This document shows positions 17,306-25,249 of a DNA stretch of 64,000 nt, piece after piece. Under the pieces are notes generated by a model that had not been told where the DNA came from, searched no databases, and was given only the letters and a program-made list of their open reading frames with translations. The stretch is from assembly GCF_042433085.1 (NCBI RefSeq), contig NZ_JBHLWA010000010.1, positions 1 through 64,000 of the forward strand, read 5' to 3'. Both the position numbers and the translations under genes were made by a program. How positions within the stretch are numbered: the stretch's first letter is position 1; each line of letters opens with the position of its first letter. The DNA comes from Gallibacterium melopsittaci (GTDB taxonomy: Bacteria > Pseudomonadota > Gammaproteobacteria > Enterobacterales > Pasteurellaceae).

Positions 17306-17970
17306 TTCTGTCCTCGTTGTTCTCGTAAAAGTTTAGCCGTTAAAGAGTCTAATACTGCGATAGTATAATCGTCATTATATAGCGTGCTTTCTGTTAATAC
17401 ATATCGTCCACCTACTGCGACAAATGGTAAGGTAAACACACCATATTGTTTTGTCGCAAGAATCGCTTTCTTAACTTTTTCTTCTGTTACAGGTGAATTT
17501 AATAATTCAGAAAAGGCATTAATATTCACATTCTTTTTTTCTAACCATTGCTGCAAAAATTCACCACGAGCTTTACGACTTTGATCAAACTTCAACTCTG
17601 CTGTATCAAAAATAAAGAGATCTGCTAAATCAGGGCGACCAATATTTTCTAATGCATAATACACAGAAGCTGAGTAATGCCCTGTTTCAGTTGCAGCAGG
17701 GATCCATTCAATTTCCACATCATTTGGATTTAATCGTTTATATAAACTTAAATTGTCTGCGGCAATTAAACAAATACGACATTCATAAGCAAAGAAGAAT
17801 TTAATCTTTACTTTTTTATCTGGTGATACAGTTTCCTGTAATGGCTTTTTATAGGAAAAATAGTCTTTACCATCTTTAAAAATAGGTAATTGTTCTGCAT
17901 AACTTGTTGAGAAGGTAACGCCTAACCATACTAATACGACAAAACGTACTACAAATATCACGCTGTTCAT
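17302..17970 (-). CDS. Secreted DsbA-like thiol-disulfide protein
   Basis: 222 residues with an N-terminal signal peptide (hydrophobic stretch to about 24, cleavage probably after TSYA). The thioredoxin-fold active site FFFAYECRIC sits near residues 58-67 (CxxC = CRIC), followed by a helical insertion and the cis-Pro segment FTLPFVAVGG near 180. That layout is DsbA-like, but the CRIC pair and flanks differ from canonical DsbA (CPHC). I infer a periplasmic oxidoreductase; substrate unknown. It lies 3 bases after recJ and overlaps mtnN. A second Dsb gene, dsbC, lies just upstream of recJ. Confidence 0.75.
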   Translation of the reverse strand: MNSVIFVVRFVVLVWLGVTFSTSYAEQLPIFKDGKDYFSYKKPLQETVSPDKKVKIKFFFAYECRICLIAADNLSLYKRLNPNDVEIEWIPAATETGHYSASVYYALENIGRPDLADLFIFDTAELKFDQSRKARGEFLQQWLEKKNVNINAFSELLNSPVTEEKVKKAILATKQYGVFTLPFVAVGGRYVLTESTLYNDDYTIAVLDSLTAKLLREQRGQK

Positions 17971-17973
17971 TGA

Positions 17974-19692
17974 TTATCCTAGTGCTTCTATGTAATTAAC
18001 TAATAATTGTACCTGTCTATTTCCTCGATATTCATTTACAGCTAGGTGATAGACCATTCTAGCTGACTTAATTGATAAATCCGGATATAAGCGAGTATCT
18101 GCATTAAATTGAATTGCATCAAACATATTCCCACCATTTATCGGTTCTACCAACATTTTTAAATGCTTTTCTCCAACAATCCGTTGTTGAAGAATTTTAA
18201 ATTCACCATCAAATTGTGGTTCAGGAAAGTGTTGTCCCCACGGTCCTGCAAACTGCAATTTTTCCGCTGTTTCTACATTCATTTGTTGTGAAGTTAATTC
18301 ACCATCAGTATAGACCACACCTTGAAGTGATTTTTCATCTAGCCACTCTTGTGCATATTGATTAAACAATTTCTGAAACTTAGCAAAATATTGTTCGTGA
18401 ATACTTAAGCCTGCGGCCATTGCATGTCCACCAAACTTAATAATGATTTCAGGATGTTTGCTGTGTAAGTGCTCTAACAAATCACGAATATGCAATCCTT
18501 CTATCGAACGTGCTGATCCCCGCAATATCCCCGTTTCCTCTTGTGCAAATACCACCGTTGGACGATGAAATTGATCTTTCATTCTTGCAGCAACAATGCC
18601 TAATACCCCTTGATGCCAATCAGGTTGATATAGTGCAATCGCAAAAGTATCTTGTTGATACGTTAATTTGAACTCACGTAAAAAATGTAATGCCTCTTGT
18701 TTCATACTGGCTTCAATTTCTTTCCGTGTTTGGTTTAGGCTATCCAACTCAAGGGCTAATGCTCGTGCTTGCTCCATACTTTCAGCCAATAACAGCTCAA
18801 CACCAATTGACATATTATCAATACGTCCTGCTGCATTCAGGCGTGGTGCAATTGAAAAACCTAAATTACTCGCCACCAACTGGGTAATATCCAAATTAGC
18901 TACTTCAATTAAAGCCCGAATACCACAATGACAATGTTGTGCACGAATTCTTGCTAATCCTTGTGATACTAAAATACGATTATTGTAGTCTAATGGCACA
19001 ACATCAGCGACTGTTCCCAATGCCACTAAATCTAACAATTCAGCAAAATTAGGCTCAGAACGATTAACAAATAAACCTTGTTCTCGAAATGTAGCACGCA
19101 GTGCAATCATCAAATAAAAAGCAACTCCAACGCCTGCTAAATATTTAGATGGAAAACCACAATCAGCTAAATTTGGATTAACAATAACATCTGCATTGGG
19201 CAATTTTTCACCTGGCAGATGATGATCTGTTACGACTACCTGTACTTGATGTTGTTTCAGATAATCGATCCCTTCAAATGAAGAAACACCATTATCCACA
19301 GTGATTACTAACTCGGCTTGTTTTGCGATAGCATCTTGAGCGACAGATACACTTAATCCATAGCCTTGTTCAAAACGATCTGGTACTAGATAATCGACAG
19401 AAGTAAAACCTAATTGACGTAAGGCAAATACAGTTAATGCAATACTGGTTGCTCCATCAGCATCAAAATCACCAACAATCACAACTTTTTTCTGCTGGTG
19501 ATATGCATCAACTAATAGCTGCGTTGCACGTTCAAGATGTGTCAATAATGTCGGTGGCAACATAAATTTTAAGGCATAGTTAAGTTGTTGCTCAGTAGAA
19601 ATCCCTCTACTACGATAAATACGATCCAATAGAGGATCATCACTTACCGCCACTCCTTCTGATAACACTCTCCTTTCAATATTTTTTCGCAC
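17974..19692 (-). CDS. recJ: Single-stranded-DNA-specific 5'-3' exonuclease RecJ
   Basis: Degrades 5' single strands in RecF-pathway recombination and mismatch and base-excision repair. 572 residues. DHH-family motifs are present: VIVGDFDADGATS near 72-84, VITVDNGVSS and VVTDHHLPG (the DHH), then the DHHA1 domain with the GGHAMAAG signature. It follows dsbC, the gene order usual for gammaproteobacteria (dsbC-recJ). Two thiol-redox genes flank it, which looks like transcriptional convenience rather than function. Confidence 0.97.
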   Translation of the reverse strand: MRKNIERRVLSEGVAVSDDPLLDRIYRSRGISTEQQLNYALKFMLPPTLLTHLERATQLLVDAYHQQKKVVIVGDFDADGATSIALTVFALRQLGFTSVDYLVPDRFEQGYGLSVSVAQDAIAKQAELVITVDNGVSSFEGIDYLKQHQVQVVVTDHHLPGEKLPNADVIVNPNLADCGFPSKYLAGVGVAFYLMIALRATFREQGLFVNRSEPNFAELLDLVALGTVADVVPLDYNNRILVSQGLARIRAQHCHCGIRALIEVANLDITQLVASNLGFSIAPRLNAAGRIDNMSIGVELLLAESMEQARALALELDSLNQTRKEIEASMKQEALHFLREFKLTYQQDTFAIALYQPDWHQGVLGIVAARMKDQFHRPTVVFAQEETGILRGSARSIEGLHIRDLLEHLHSKHPEIIIKFGGHAMAAGLSIHEQYFAKFQKLFNQYAQEWLDEKSLQGVVYTDGELTSQQMNVETAEKLQFAGPWGQHFPEPQFDGEFKILQQRIVGEKHLKMLVEPINGGNMFDAIQFNADTRLYPDLSIKSARMVYHLAVNEYRGNRQVQLLVNYIEALG

Positions 19693-19769
19693 AACTTCGA
19701 CCTTATGTTTACAACTTAATCAACAATACTACATCTTTATCAACACAACTTATTATAATGCGAAAATGA

Positions 19770-20456
19770 TTACGGCTCTTGTAATATCTTCAATAATTCT
19801 TTTGGAGGAACGTATCCGCCTAATAATTCACCACTAGGCAAGATCATACTTGGTGTTCCATTTACACCATATTGCAAACCAAGTTGATAATGTTTGGCAA
19901 TCATTTGTGGTGTTTTAAGCTCTTTTGGTAAGTTACCTTTTTCGGCTTCGTCCAATGCGTAAGCTGGATCTTTTGCTGTCCAAATGCTTTCCATTTGTTG
20001 TGCTGCTTGCGATCCTAAACCACCACGAGGAAAGGCAAGATAACGGATAGTGATACCTAAATCGTTATAATCTTTCATTTGTTCATGCAGAATATGACAA
20101 TAATGACAAGTAATATCCATAAAAATGGTCACTACATACTTTTCATTTTTTGCTGGATACACAATCATCTGTTTAGAAAGTTTATCCACTTGATTCATCA
20201 GTAATTTATTAGAAAGATTAACAGGACCTTTATCTGTTACTTGATAAAGGTTTCCATATAACACATATTTGCCATCTTCTGAAATATACACAATCCCTTG
20301 ATCAGTAATAGCTGTTTTGATTCCTGCTAATGGAGAAGGCTGAATCTCAATATCTTTCACACCTAATTTTTTTAATTCTGCTGTAATTTGTGCATCATCT
20401 GCCAAAGTCGTTGTTGCTGTTACTGCTAATAACAGAGCTAACATAGATTTTTTCAT
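19770..20456 (-). CDS. dsbC: Thiol:disulfide interchange protein DsbC
   Basis: Periplasmic disulfide isomerase kept reduced by DsbD (encoded at 52650-54371). 228 residues. A signal peptide ends near residue 19 (TTTLA). An N-terminal dimerisation domain follows, and then a thioredoxin domain with VTIFMDITCHYCHILHEQM. The active site is CHYC, as opposed to CGYC of E. coli. The cis-Pro segment GVNGTPSMI is present. It lies 3 bases after rnhB and 77 bases before recJ. Confidence 0.95.
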   Translation of the reverse strand: MKKSMLALLLAVTATTTLADDAQITAELKKLGVKDIEIQPSPLAGIKTAITDQGIVYISEDGKYVLYGNLYQVTDKGPVNLSNKLLMNQVDKLSKQMIVYPAKNEKYVVTIFMDITCHYCHILHEQMKDYNDLGITIRYLAFPRGGLGSQAAQQMESIWTAKDPAYALDEAEKGNLPKELKTPQMIAKHYQLGLQYGVNGTPSMILPSGELLGGYVPPKELLKILQEP

Positions 20457-20459
20457 AAA

Positions 20460-21050
20460 CTATCCTTTAATGTATTGTTTAACAGGAGCAAAACTTTGCC
20501 GATGCTCAGGCAAAATACCATGTTTTGCTAACATTTCTAAATGGAATGCCGTTGGGTAACCTTTATGGCGATCAAAACCATATTCAGGATATTTTTGATG
20601 TAACTCAACCATTTCCTGATCTCGTGCAACTTTTGCTAAAATCGATGCTGCACTGATTTCTGCAACCAAACTATCTCCCTTCACAACAGCTTGTGCCTGA
20701 ATACCCAGTTGTTTGGGAATACGATTACCATCAATTAACACAAAATCAGGTTGGATCGCTAACCCTTGTACCGCACGACACATTGCCAACATTGTCGCCT
20801 GTAAAATATTGAGTTCATCAATTTCTTTTGCTTCGGCTCGCCCTAAACTCCAAGCTAATGCTTTTGATTTAATCTCTTCCGCTAAGATTAATCTTTTCTT
20901 TTCTGACAGCTTTTTAGAATCTGCCAATCCTTGAATAGGACGTTCAGGATCTAAAATCACGGCTGCTGTTACCACTGCCCCAATTAATGGACCACGCCCT
21001 ACTTCATCTACACCAGCAATGAATTTTGCCTCTGGATAACAAAATACCAT
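20460..21050 (-). CDS. rnhB: Ribonuclease HII
   Basis: Removes single ribonucleotides and RNA from RNA:DNA hybrids. 196 residues. AGVDEVGRGPLIG near residues 13-25 carries the first Asp-Glu of the DEDD centre; later conserved segments are DGN and SILAKVARD. The start overlaps the lpxB stop by one base, as in the lpxA-lpxB-rnhB string of E. coli. Confidence 0.97.
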   Translation of the reverse strand: MVFCYPEAKFIAGVDEVGRGPLIGAVVTAAVILDPERPIQGLADSKKLSEKKRLILAEEIKSKALAWSLGRAEAKEIDELNILQATMLAMCRAVQGLAIQPDFVLIDGNRIPKQLGIQAQAVVKGDSLVAEISAASILAKVARDQEMVELHQKYPEYGFDRHKGYPTAFHLEMLAKHGILPEHRQSFAPVKQYIKG

Positions 21051-22240
21051 TATATTTTTGCCTCATTTGCTAATACACTCACAACTGCTTCTGCCGCAAG
21101 TTTATCTGCATCTTGTTGAATCGAACGATGTAAATCTGTAAACGTTTGACGTAACTGTGCTTTATGGCGTAAATCTGCCTCTTCCATTGAAAAATAAATG
21201 GCTAATTTTGCAGCCAATAATTCAGGCTCACACTGTTCCTGAATCATCTCTGGAACTAATAAATCATTAGCTAAGATATTGGGTAATGAAATATAGTTAG
21301 TTTTCACTAAACGTTTTGCCAACCAATAGGTACTTGCTTTCATTTTATAGCCAACAACCATTGGTGATTTACATAACATCGCCTCTAGTGCTGCAGTCCC
21401 TGATGCTAATAAAGTAGCTTCTGCTGCAATCATTGCTTGTTTCGCATGACCATCAATTAACGTCATTGCTAAATCGGGTGCAACTTGTTGCAAAATCTGT
21501 TCGAATTGCTGACGGCGTTTTGCATTTGCCAATGGCACAAGCAATTTAATATCTGGATATTGTTGTTGTAATAAAATTGCCGTTTTAATAAAGGTTTCGG
21601 CTAAGAAAGCGACTTCATTATGGCGACTTCCCACCAAAATGGCTAAGTAACGTTGATTAGGATCGATCTGTAATAATTCGCATGCTTCTAAACGATCGGG
21701 CTTAAGGGGTAAAGCATCTGCCAATGTATGCCCAATAAAACGACAAGGTACTTGATGTTGATCATAGAATGCTTTTTCAAATGGCATAAATACCAACATC
21801 ATATTCACTGCTTCGGCAATCTTATGAATTCGATTTTGTCGCCACGCCCAAACAGATGGACTTACATAATGTAATGTTTTAATTCCATGCTGTTTTAATT
21901 TAAGTTCAACACCAAGATTAAAGTCTGGTGCATCAATACCAATAAAAATATCAGGCTTAAGGTTAATCAGATTCTCAATTAAGCTACGACGAATTTTGAC
22001 TAAACGAGGCAAATGTTTAATCACTTCCACCAATCCCATCACGCTAAGTTCTTCCATATCAAATAGCGTTTCACATCCTTCTTGCAACATTTTAGGACCT
22101 GCGATACCAATAAATTTGGCTTGTGGATAACGGATTTTTAATGCTCGAATTAATCCAGCACCTAAAATATCGCCTGACGCTTCTCCTGCTACGATCGCAA
22201 TAGTTGGTGAATAGGTGATCTCAGAAATCATTTGCTCCAT
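21050..22240 (-). CDS. lpxB: Lipid-A-disaccharide synthase
   Basis: Inverting GT-B glycosyltransferase (family GT19) that joins UDP-2,3-diacylglucosamine and lipid X at the inner membrane. 396 residues. The N-terminal AIVAGEASGDILGAGLI and the later YVSPSVWAWRQNRI are signature segments. The ATG at 22240 has GGAGAG four bases upstream. Unlike the neighbours it is separated from lpxA by a 77-base gap holding a hairpin built from two uptake signals, so expression downstream of lpxA may be reduced. Confidence 0.96.
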   Translation of the reverse strand: MEQMISEITYSPTIAIVAGEASGDILGAGLIRALKIRYPQAKFIGIAGPKMLQEGCETLFDMEELSVMGLVEVIKHLPRLVKIRRSLIENLINLKPDIFIGIDAPDFNLGVELKLKQHGIKTLHYVSPSVWAWRQNRIHKIAEAVNMMLVFMPFEKAFYDQHQVPCRFIGHTLADALPLKPDRLEACELLQIDPNQRYLAILVGSRHNEVAFLAETFIKTAILLQQQYPDIKLLVPLANAKRRQQFEQILQQVAPDLAMTLIDGHAKQAMIAAEATLLASGTAALEAMLCKSPMVVGYKMKASTYWLAKRLVKTNYISLPNILANDLLVPEMIQEQCEPELLAAKLAIYFSMEEADLRHKAQLRQTFTDLHRSIQQDADKLAAEAVVSVLANEAKI

Positions 22241-22264
22241 TTTTCTCTCCAGAGATATAAATAA

Positions 22265-22305
22265 ACCGCACTTTCTATCTGCTTTCGTCAGATAAAAAGT
22301 GCGGT
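22265..22305 (-). terminator. Hairpin between lpxA and lpxB made of two inverted DNA uptake signal sequences
   Basis: ACCGCACTTT (22265-22274) and AAAGTGCGGT (22296-22305) are facing copies of the Haemophilus-type uptake signal. The inner bases ATCTG/CAGAT extend the stem. On the minus strand it is followed by TTTATTTAT. Paired uptake signals acting as terminators are well known in Pasteurellaceae. They also place the organism in the AAGTGCGGT group rather than the ACAAGCGGT group. Confidence 0.85.
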
Positions 22306-22317
22306 CTATGCAAAATA

Positions 22318-23106
22318 TTAGCGGATAATGCCACGTGTTGAACGTTTAAAGAAATCAATAAAGAAACTAATAGAAGATTCTGTTTCTGCAATTTGTTCAA
22401 TTTCAGGCATAACTTGTTCTAACGTTTTTTCACTACGATAGATCAATTTATAAACACTACGGATCACATGCAACGTTGGTTTATCAAATCCTCGACGTTT
22501 TAATCCTTCGATATTAATACCAAATGGACGTGCATGATTACCTTGTGCCATTACATATGGCGGAACATCTTGGCTCACCATTGAACCACCACCGAGCATT
22601 ACATGTGCACCAACAATGACAAATTGATGAATTGCAGACATACCACCCACAATAACAAAGTCATCTAATTGTACATGCCCTGCCAATGTTGCATTATTCG
22701 CTAGAATACAGTTATTTTTGATTTGGCAATCATGTGCAATATGTGCATTGACCATAAAGAGATTATTATCCCCAACCTTGGTTGTGCCTCCACCTTGAAC
22801 CGTACCACGATGGATTGTCACGTGTTCACGGATACGATTGTTATTACCAATCACTGTTGCTGTTGGCTCGCCAGCATATTTCAAATCTTGGTTCACTTCA
22901 CCAATCGTTGCAAATTGATAAATCTGGTTATTTTCACCAATCTTGGTTTTTCCTTTAATGACTATATGAGAATTCAAGACAGTATTCGCACCAATCTCGA
23001 CATCTTTCTCAATAATACAAAATGGACCAACAACAACATTAGCACCAAGGGTTGCCCCCTCTTCAACAATCGATGTTGGATGGATTTTAGCACTTGGGTG
23101 GATCAT
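22318..23106 (-). CDS. lpxA: UDP-N-acetylglucosamine O-acyltransferase
   Basis: First step of lipid A synthesis: adds a 3-hydroxyacyl chain from acyl carrier protein to UDP-GlcNAc. Left-handed beta-helix of hexapeptide repeats. The catalytic His is in NAHIAHDCQ near residue 125. The ATG at 23106 (MIHPSAKIHP) has GAGG at the right distance and lies one base after the fabZ stop, giving 262 residues, the E. coli length. The longer reading from 23127 would overlap fabZ. Confidence 0.97.
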   Translation of the reverse strand: MIHPSAKIHPTSIVEEGATLGANVVVGPFCIIEKDVEIGANTVLNSHIVIKGKTKIGENNQIYQFATIGEVNQDLKYAGEPTATVIGNNNRIREHVTIHRGTVQGGGTTKVGDNNLFMVNAHIAHDCQIKNNCILANNATLAGHVQLDDFVIVGGMSAIHQFVIVGAHVMLGGGSMVSQDVPPYVMAQGNHARPFGINIEGLKRRGFDKPTLHVIRSVYKLIYRSEKTLEQVMPEIEQIAETESSISFFIDFFKRSTRGIIR

Positions 23107-23107
23107 C

Positions 23108-23563
23108 TTAAACTCCTCGTCTAGCACACATTAAATCGGCTTCACAAACTAATTGCCCATCAACGGTTGCAATTCCTTTAAAACGCATCACTCCACGTCT
23201 TTCACGTTCAAATTCAATTTCTAATAATAGTTGATCGCCTGGGATTACTGGTTTTTTAAAACGAGCATTATCAATGGCAGCAAAATAATATAACTCATTT
23301 GGTGAAAGTTGTGTGGTTTTAAAAGCTAATACACCAGCAGACTGCGCTAACGCTTCTAAAATTAACACGCCAGGGAAAATCGGTTTTTGTGGGAAATGTC
23401 CAGTAAAGCAAGGTTCATTTACACTCACGTTTTTCACGGCTTTAAGCCATTTACCCTCTTCAAAATCTAACACACGATCAACCAATAAAAATGGGTAACG
23501 GTGTGGCAAAAGCTGCATAATTTCGTCGATATCAACTGTTCTTGGTTCTCGTTCAATTGTCAC
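23108..23563 (-). CDS. fabZ: 3-hydroxyacyl-[acyl-carrier-protein] dehydratase FabZ
   Basis: Dehydrates 3-hydroxyacyl-ACP in fatty-acid elongation and so competes with LpxA/LpxD for the same pool. 151 residues in a hot-dog fold. LLPHRYPFLLVD is the entry signature, and GHFPQKPIFPGVLILEALAQ carries catalytic His and Glu. Placement between lpxD and lpxA is the conserved order, and control of the branch between membrane lipid and lipid A is the usual explanation. Confidence 0.97.
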   Translation of the reverse strand: MTIEREPRTVDIDEIMQLLPHRYPFLLVDRVLDFEEGKWLKAVKNVSVNEPCFTGHFPQKPIFPGVLILEALAQSAGVLAFKTTQLSPNELYYFAAIDNARFKKPVIPGDQLLLEIEFERERRGVMRFKGIATVDGQLVCEADLMCARRGV

Positions 23564-23589
23564 TTTGGTTGCCCCTTAATATACTTTTA

Positions 23590-24624
23590 TCACTTATGGA
23601 TATTTTTAATTTGTTTTTCTAATTCTTTTAAGCGTTTATTCATCTCACTAATGCCCAAAGTTAAAGCAGCTGTTTTACGCCACTCTTTATTTGGTTGTAA
23701 TGGAATACCCGAAGAATAAACACCTGGCTCTGTAATTGGGCGCATAACCATTCCCATACCGGTTACAGTTACACCATCGCAAATTTCCATGTGTCCATTA
23801 ATTACACTTGCGCCACCAATTAAGCAATAACGTCCGACATGTAAACTTCCAGCCATAATCACACCACCAGCAACCGCAGTTCCTGTTCCGATATGAACGT
23901 TATGTGCTATTTGACAAAGATTATCTATAATCACATTATCTTCGATCACTGTTGCATCTAATGCACCACGATCAATGCAGGTACAAGCACCAATTTCGAC
24001 ATGATTACCAATAATCACTGTTCCTGTTTGTGGAATTTTAATCCATTTTCCACGTTCATTTGCATAACCAAAACCATCGCTACCAATCACAGCTGAAGAT
24101 TGGATTAAGCAATCTGTACCAATTTCAACTTCATGATAAACAGATACATTAGCCCATAATTTTGTTCTCGCACCGATTTTGGCATTTTTACCAATAAAAC
24201 AACCCGCTCCAATACAGACATCATCACCTAATACAGCCCCATCCTCGATAACTGCATTAGCACCAATGCTTACATTTTTTCCTAATGTAGCTGTTGGTGA
24301 AATGACTGCACTGTCGGCAATCTCTGTTGCTGGTTTTGGCGTATTGTCCATATATTGAGCCAAAATTGCATAAGCAACATAGGGATCTTTAACCACAATA
24401 ATATTTTGTGTTTCGGCACAATAAGGAATATCCGCTTCGCTTACTAATAATGCTCCTGCTTTACTTTCTGCAAGCAATGAACGAAATTTTGGATTGGAAA
24501 TAAATGTTAAATGTTGTGATGTTGCACGCTCTAAAGGCGCTATACTTTCAACGAAAATATCGGCGTTACCCTTAAGAGTACCGCCGACTTTTTCCGCCAA
24601 CTCACTTAGACGGTATTGTTGCAT
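23590..24624 (-). CDS. lpxD: UDP-3-O-(3-hydroxyacyl)glucosamine N-acyltransferase
   Basis: Third step of lipid A synthesis: N-acylates UDP-3-O-acyl-glucosamine. 344 residues. An N-terminal uridine-binding domain covers about 1-100, then a hexapeptide-repeat beta-helix with the catalytic His in LCQIAHNVHIGTGT. A short helical tail ends the protein (KRLKELEKQIKNIHK). The ribosome site before the ATG at 24624 is weak, and translation may depend on the skp ORF ending 15 bases upstream. Confidence 0.96.
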   Translation of the reverse strand: MQQYRLSELAEKVGGTLKGNADIFVESIAPLERATSQHLTFISNPKFRSLLAESKAGALLVSEADIPYCAETQNIIVVKDPYVAYAILAQYMDNTPKPATEIADSAVISPTATLGKNVSIGANAVIEDGAVLGDDVCIGAGCFIGKNAKIGARTKLWANVSVYHEVEIGTDCLIQSSAVIGSDGFGYANERGKWIKIPQTGTVIIGNHVEIGACTCIDRGALDATVIEDNVIIDNLCQIAHNVHIGTGTAVAGGVIMAGSLHVGRYCLIGGASVINGHMEICDGVTVTGMGMVMRPITEPGVYSSGIPLQPNKEWRKTAALTLGISEMNKRLKELEKQIKNIHK

Positions 24625-24639
24625 AATTCCAGCTAGTCC

Positions 24640-25173
24640 TTATTTTTTAGCTGGTGCAGCTGCTGGAGCTAATTTATCCATAACATCTTTAGTAATGTTT
24701 TTACCATCTACTGCGTATGCTACTGCGTTAGCATCGATTACAAAAGTATATTTCTTCTCTTGTGCAATAGAATTCACAACTTTTTGGATAGATTCTACAA
24801 CTTTATTTTCTTCTTCTGCACGACGTGCATTGATTTTTTGTTGTAATTCGCCAGCTTCTTTATCATAGTCAGCACGTAATTTATTGATTTCATCTTCACG
24901 TTTTTTGATATCTGCTTGACGTAAATTTTTACCATCTTTTTGTAATGCTTGGATTTTATCTACGATGACTTTTTCTTTTGCACGTAATTGTTCAACTGGT
25001 GCTTTAAATTCTTCATCTAATTTTTTCAATGCTGCTTGACGTTCTGGTGAATTTTGGAAAATGTAAGCTGAATTGATAAATGCAATGTTCTCTTCAGCAT
25101 TTGCTACTGAAGCAAATAATGCACCACTTGCTAAAGCTAAAGTTAAACCAGCTACTTTTAAAGATTTTTTCAT
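24640..25173 (-). CDS. skp: Periplasmic chaperone Skp (OmpH)
   Basis: Trimeric 'jellyfish' chaperone that carries unfolded outer-membrane proteins to the BAM complex. 177 residues. A signal peptide ends at about residue 26 (VANAEE). Long Lys/Glu-rich helices (about 50-130) form the coiled-coil tentacles. Encoded directly after bamA, its partner, as in E. coli. Confidence 0.94.
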   Translation of the reverse strand: MKKSLKVAGLTLALASGALFASVANAEENIAFINSAYIFQNSPERQAALKKLDEEFKAPVEQLRAKEKVIVDKIQALQKDGKNLRQADIKKREDEINKLRADYDKEAGELQQKINARRAEEENKVVESIQKVVNSIAQEKKYTFVIDANAVAYAVDGKNITKDVMDKLAPAAAPAKK

Positions 25174-25249
25174 AAAAACTCCTAAAGAATATTATAAATT
25201 GAGTTAAGTATTTAGAGGGCTTTAACTTAACTGAGCCCTCATAAGATTC

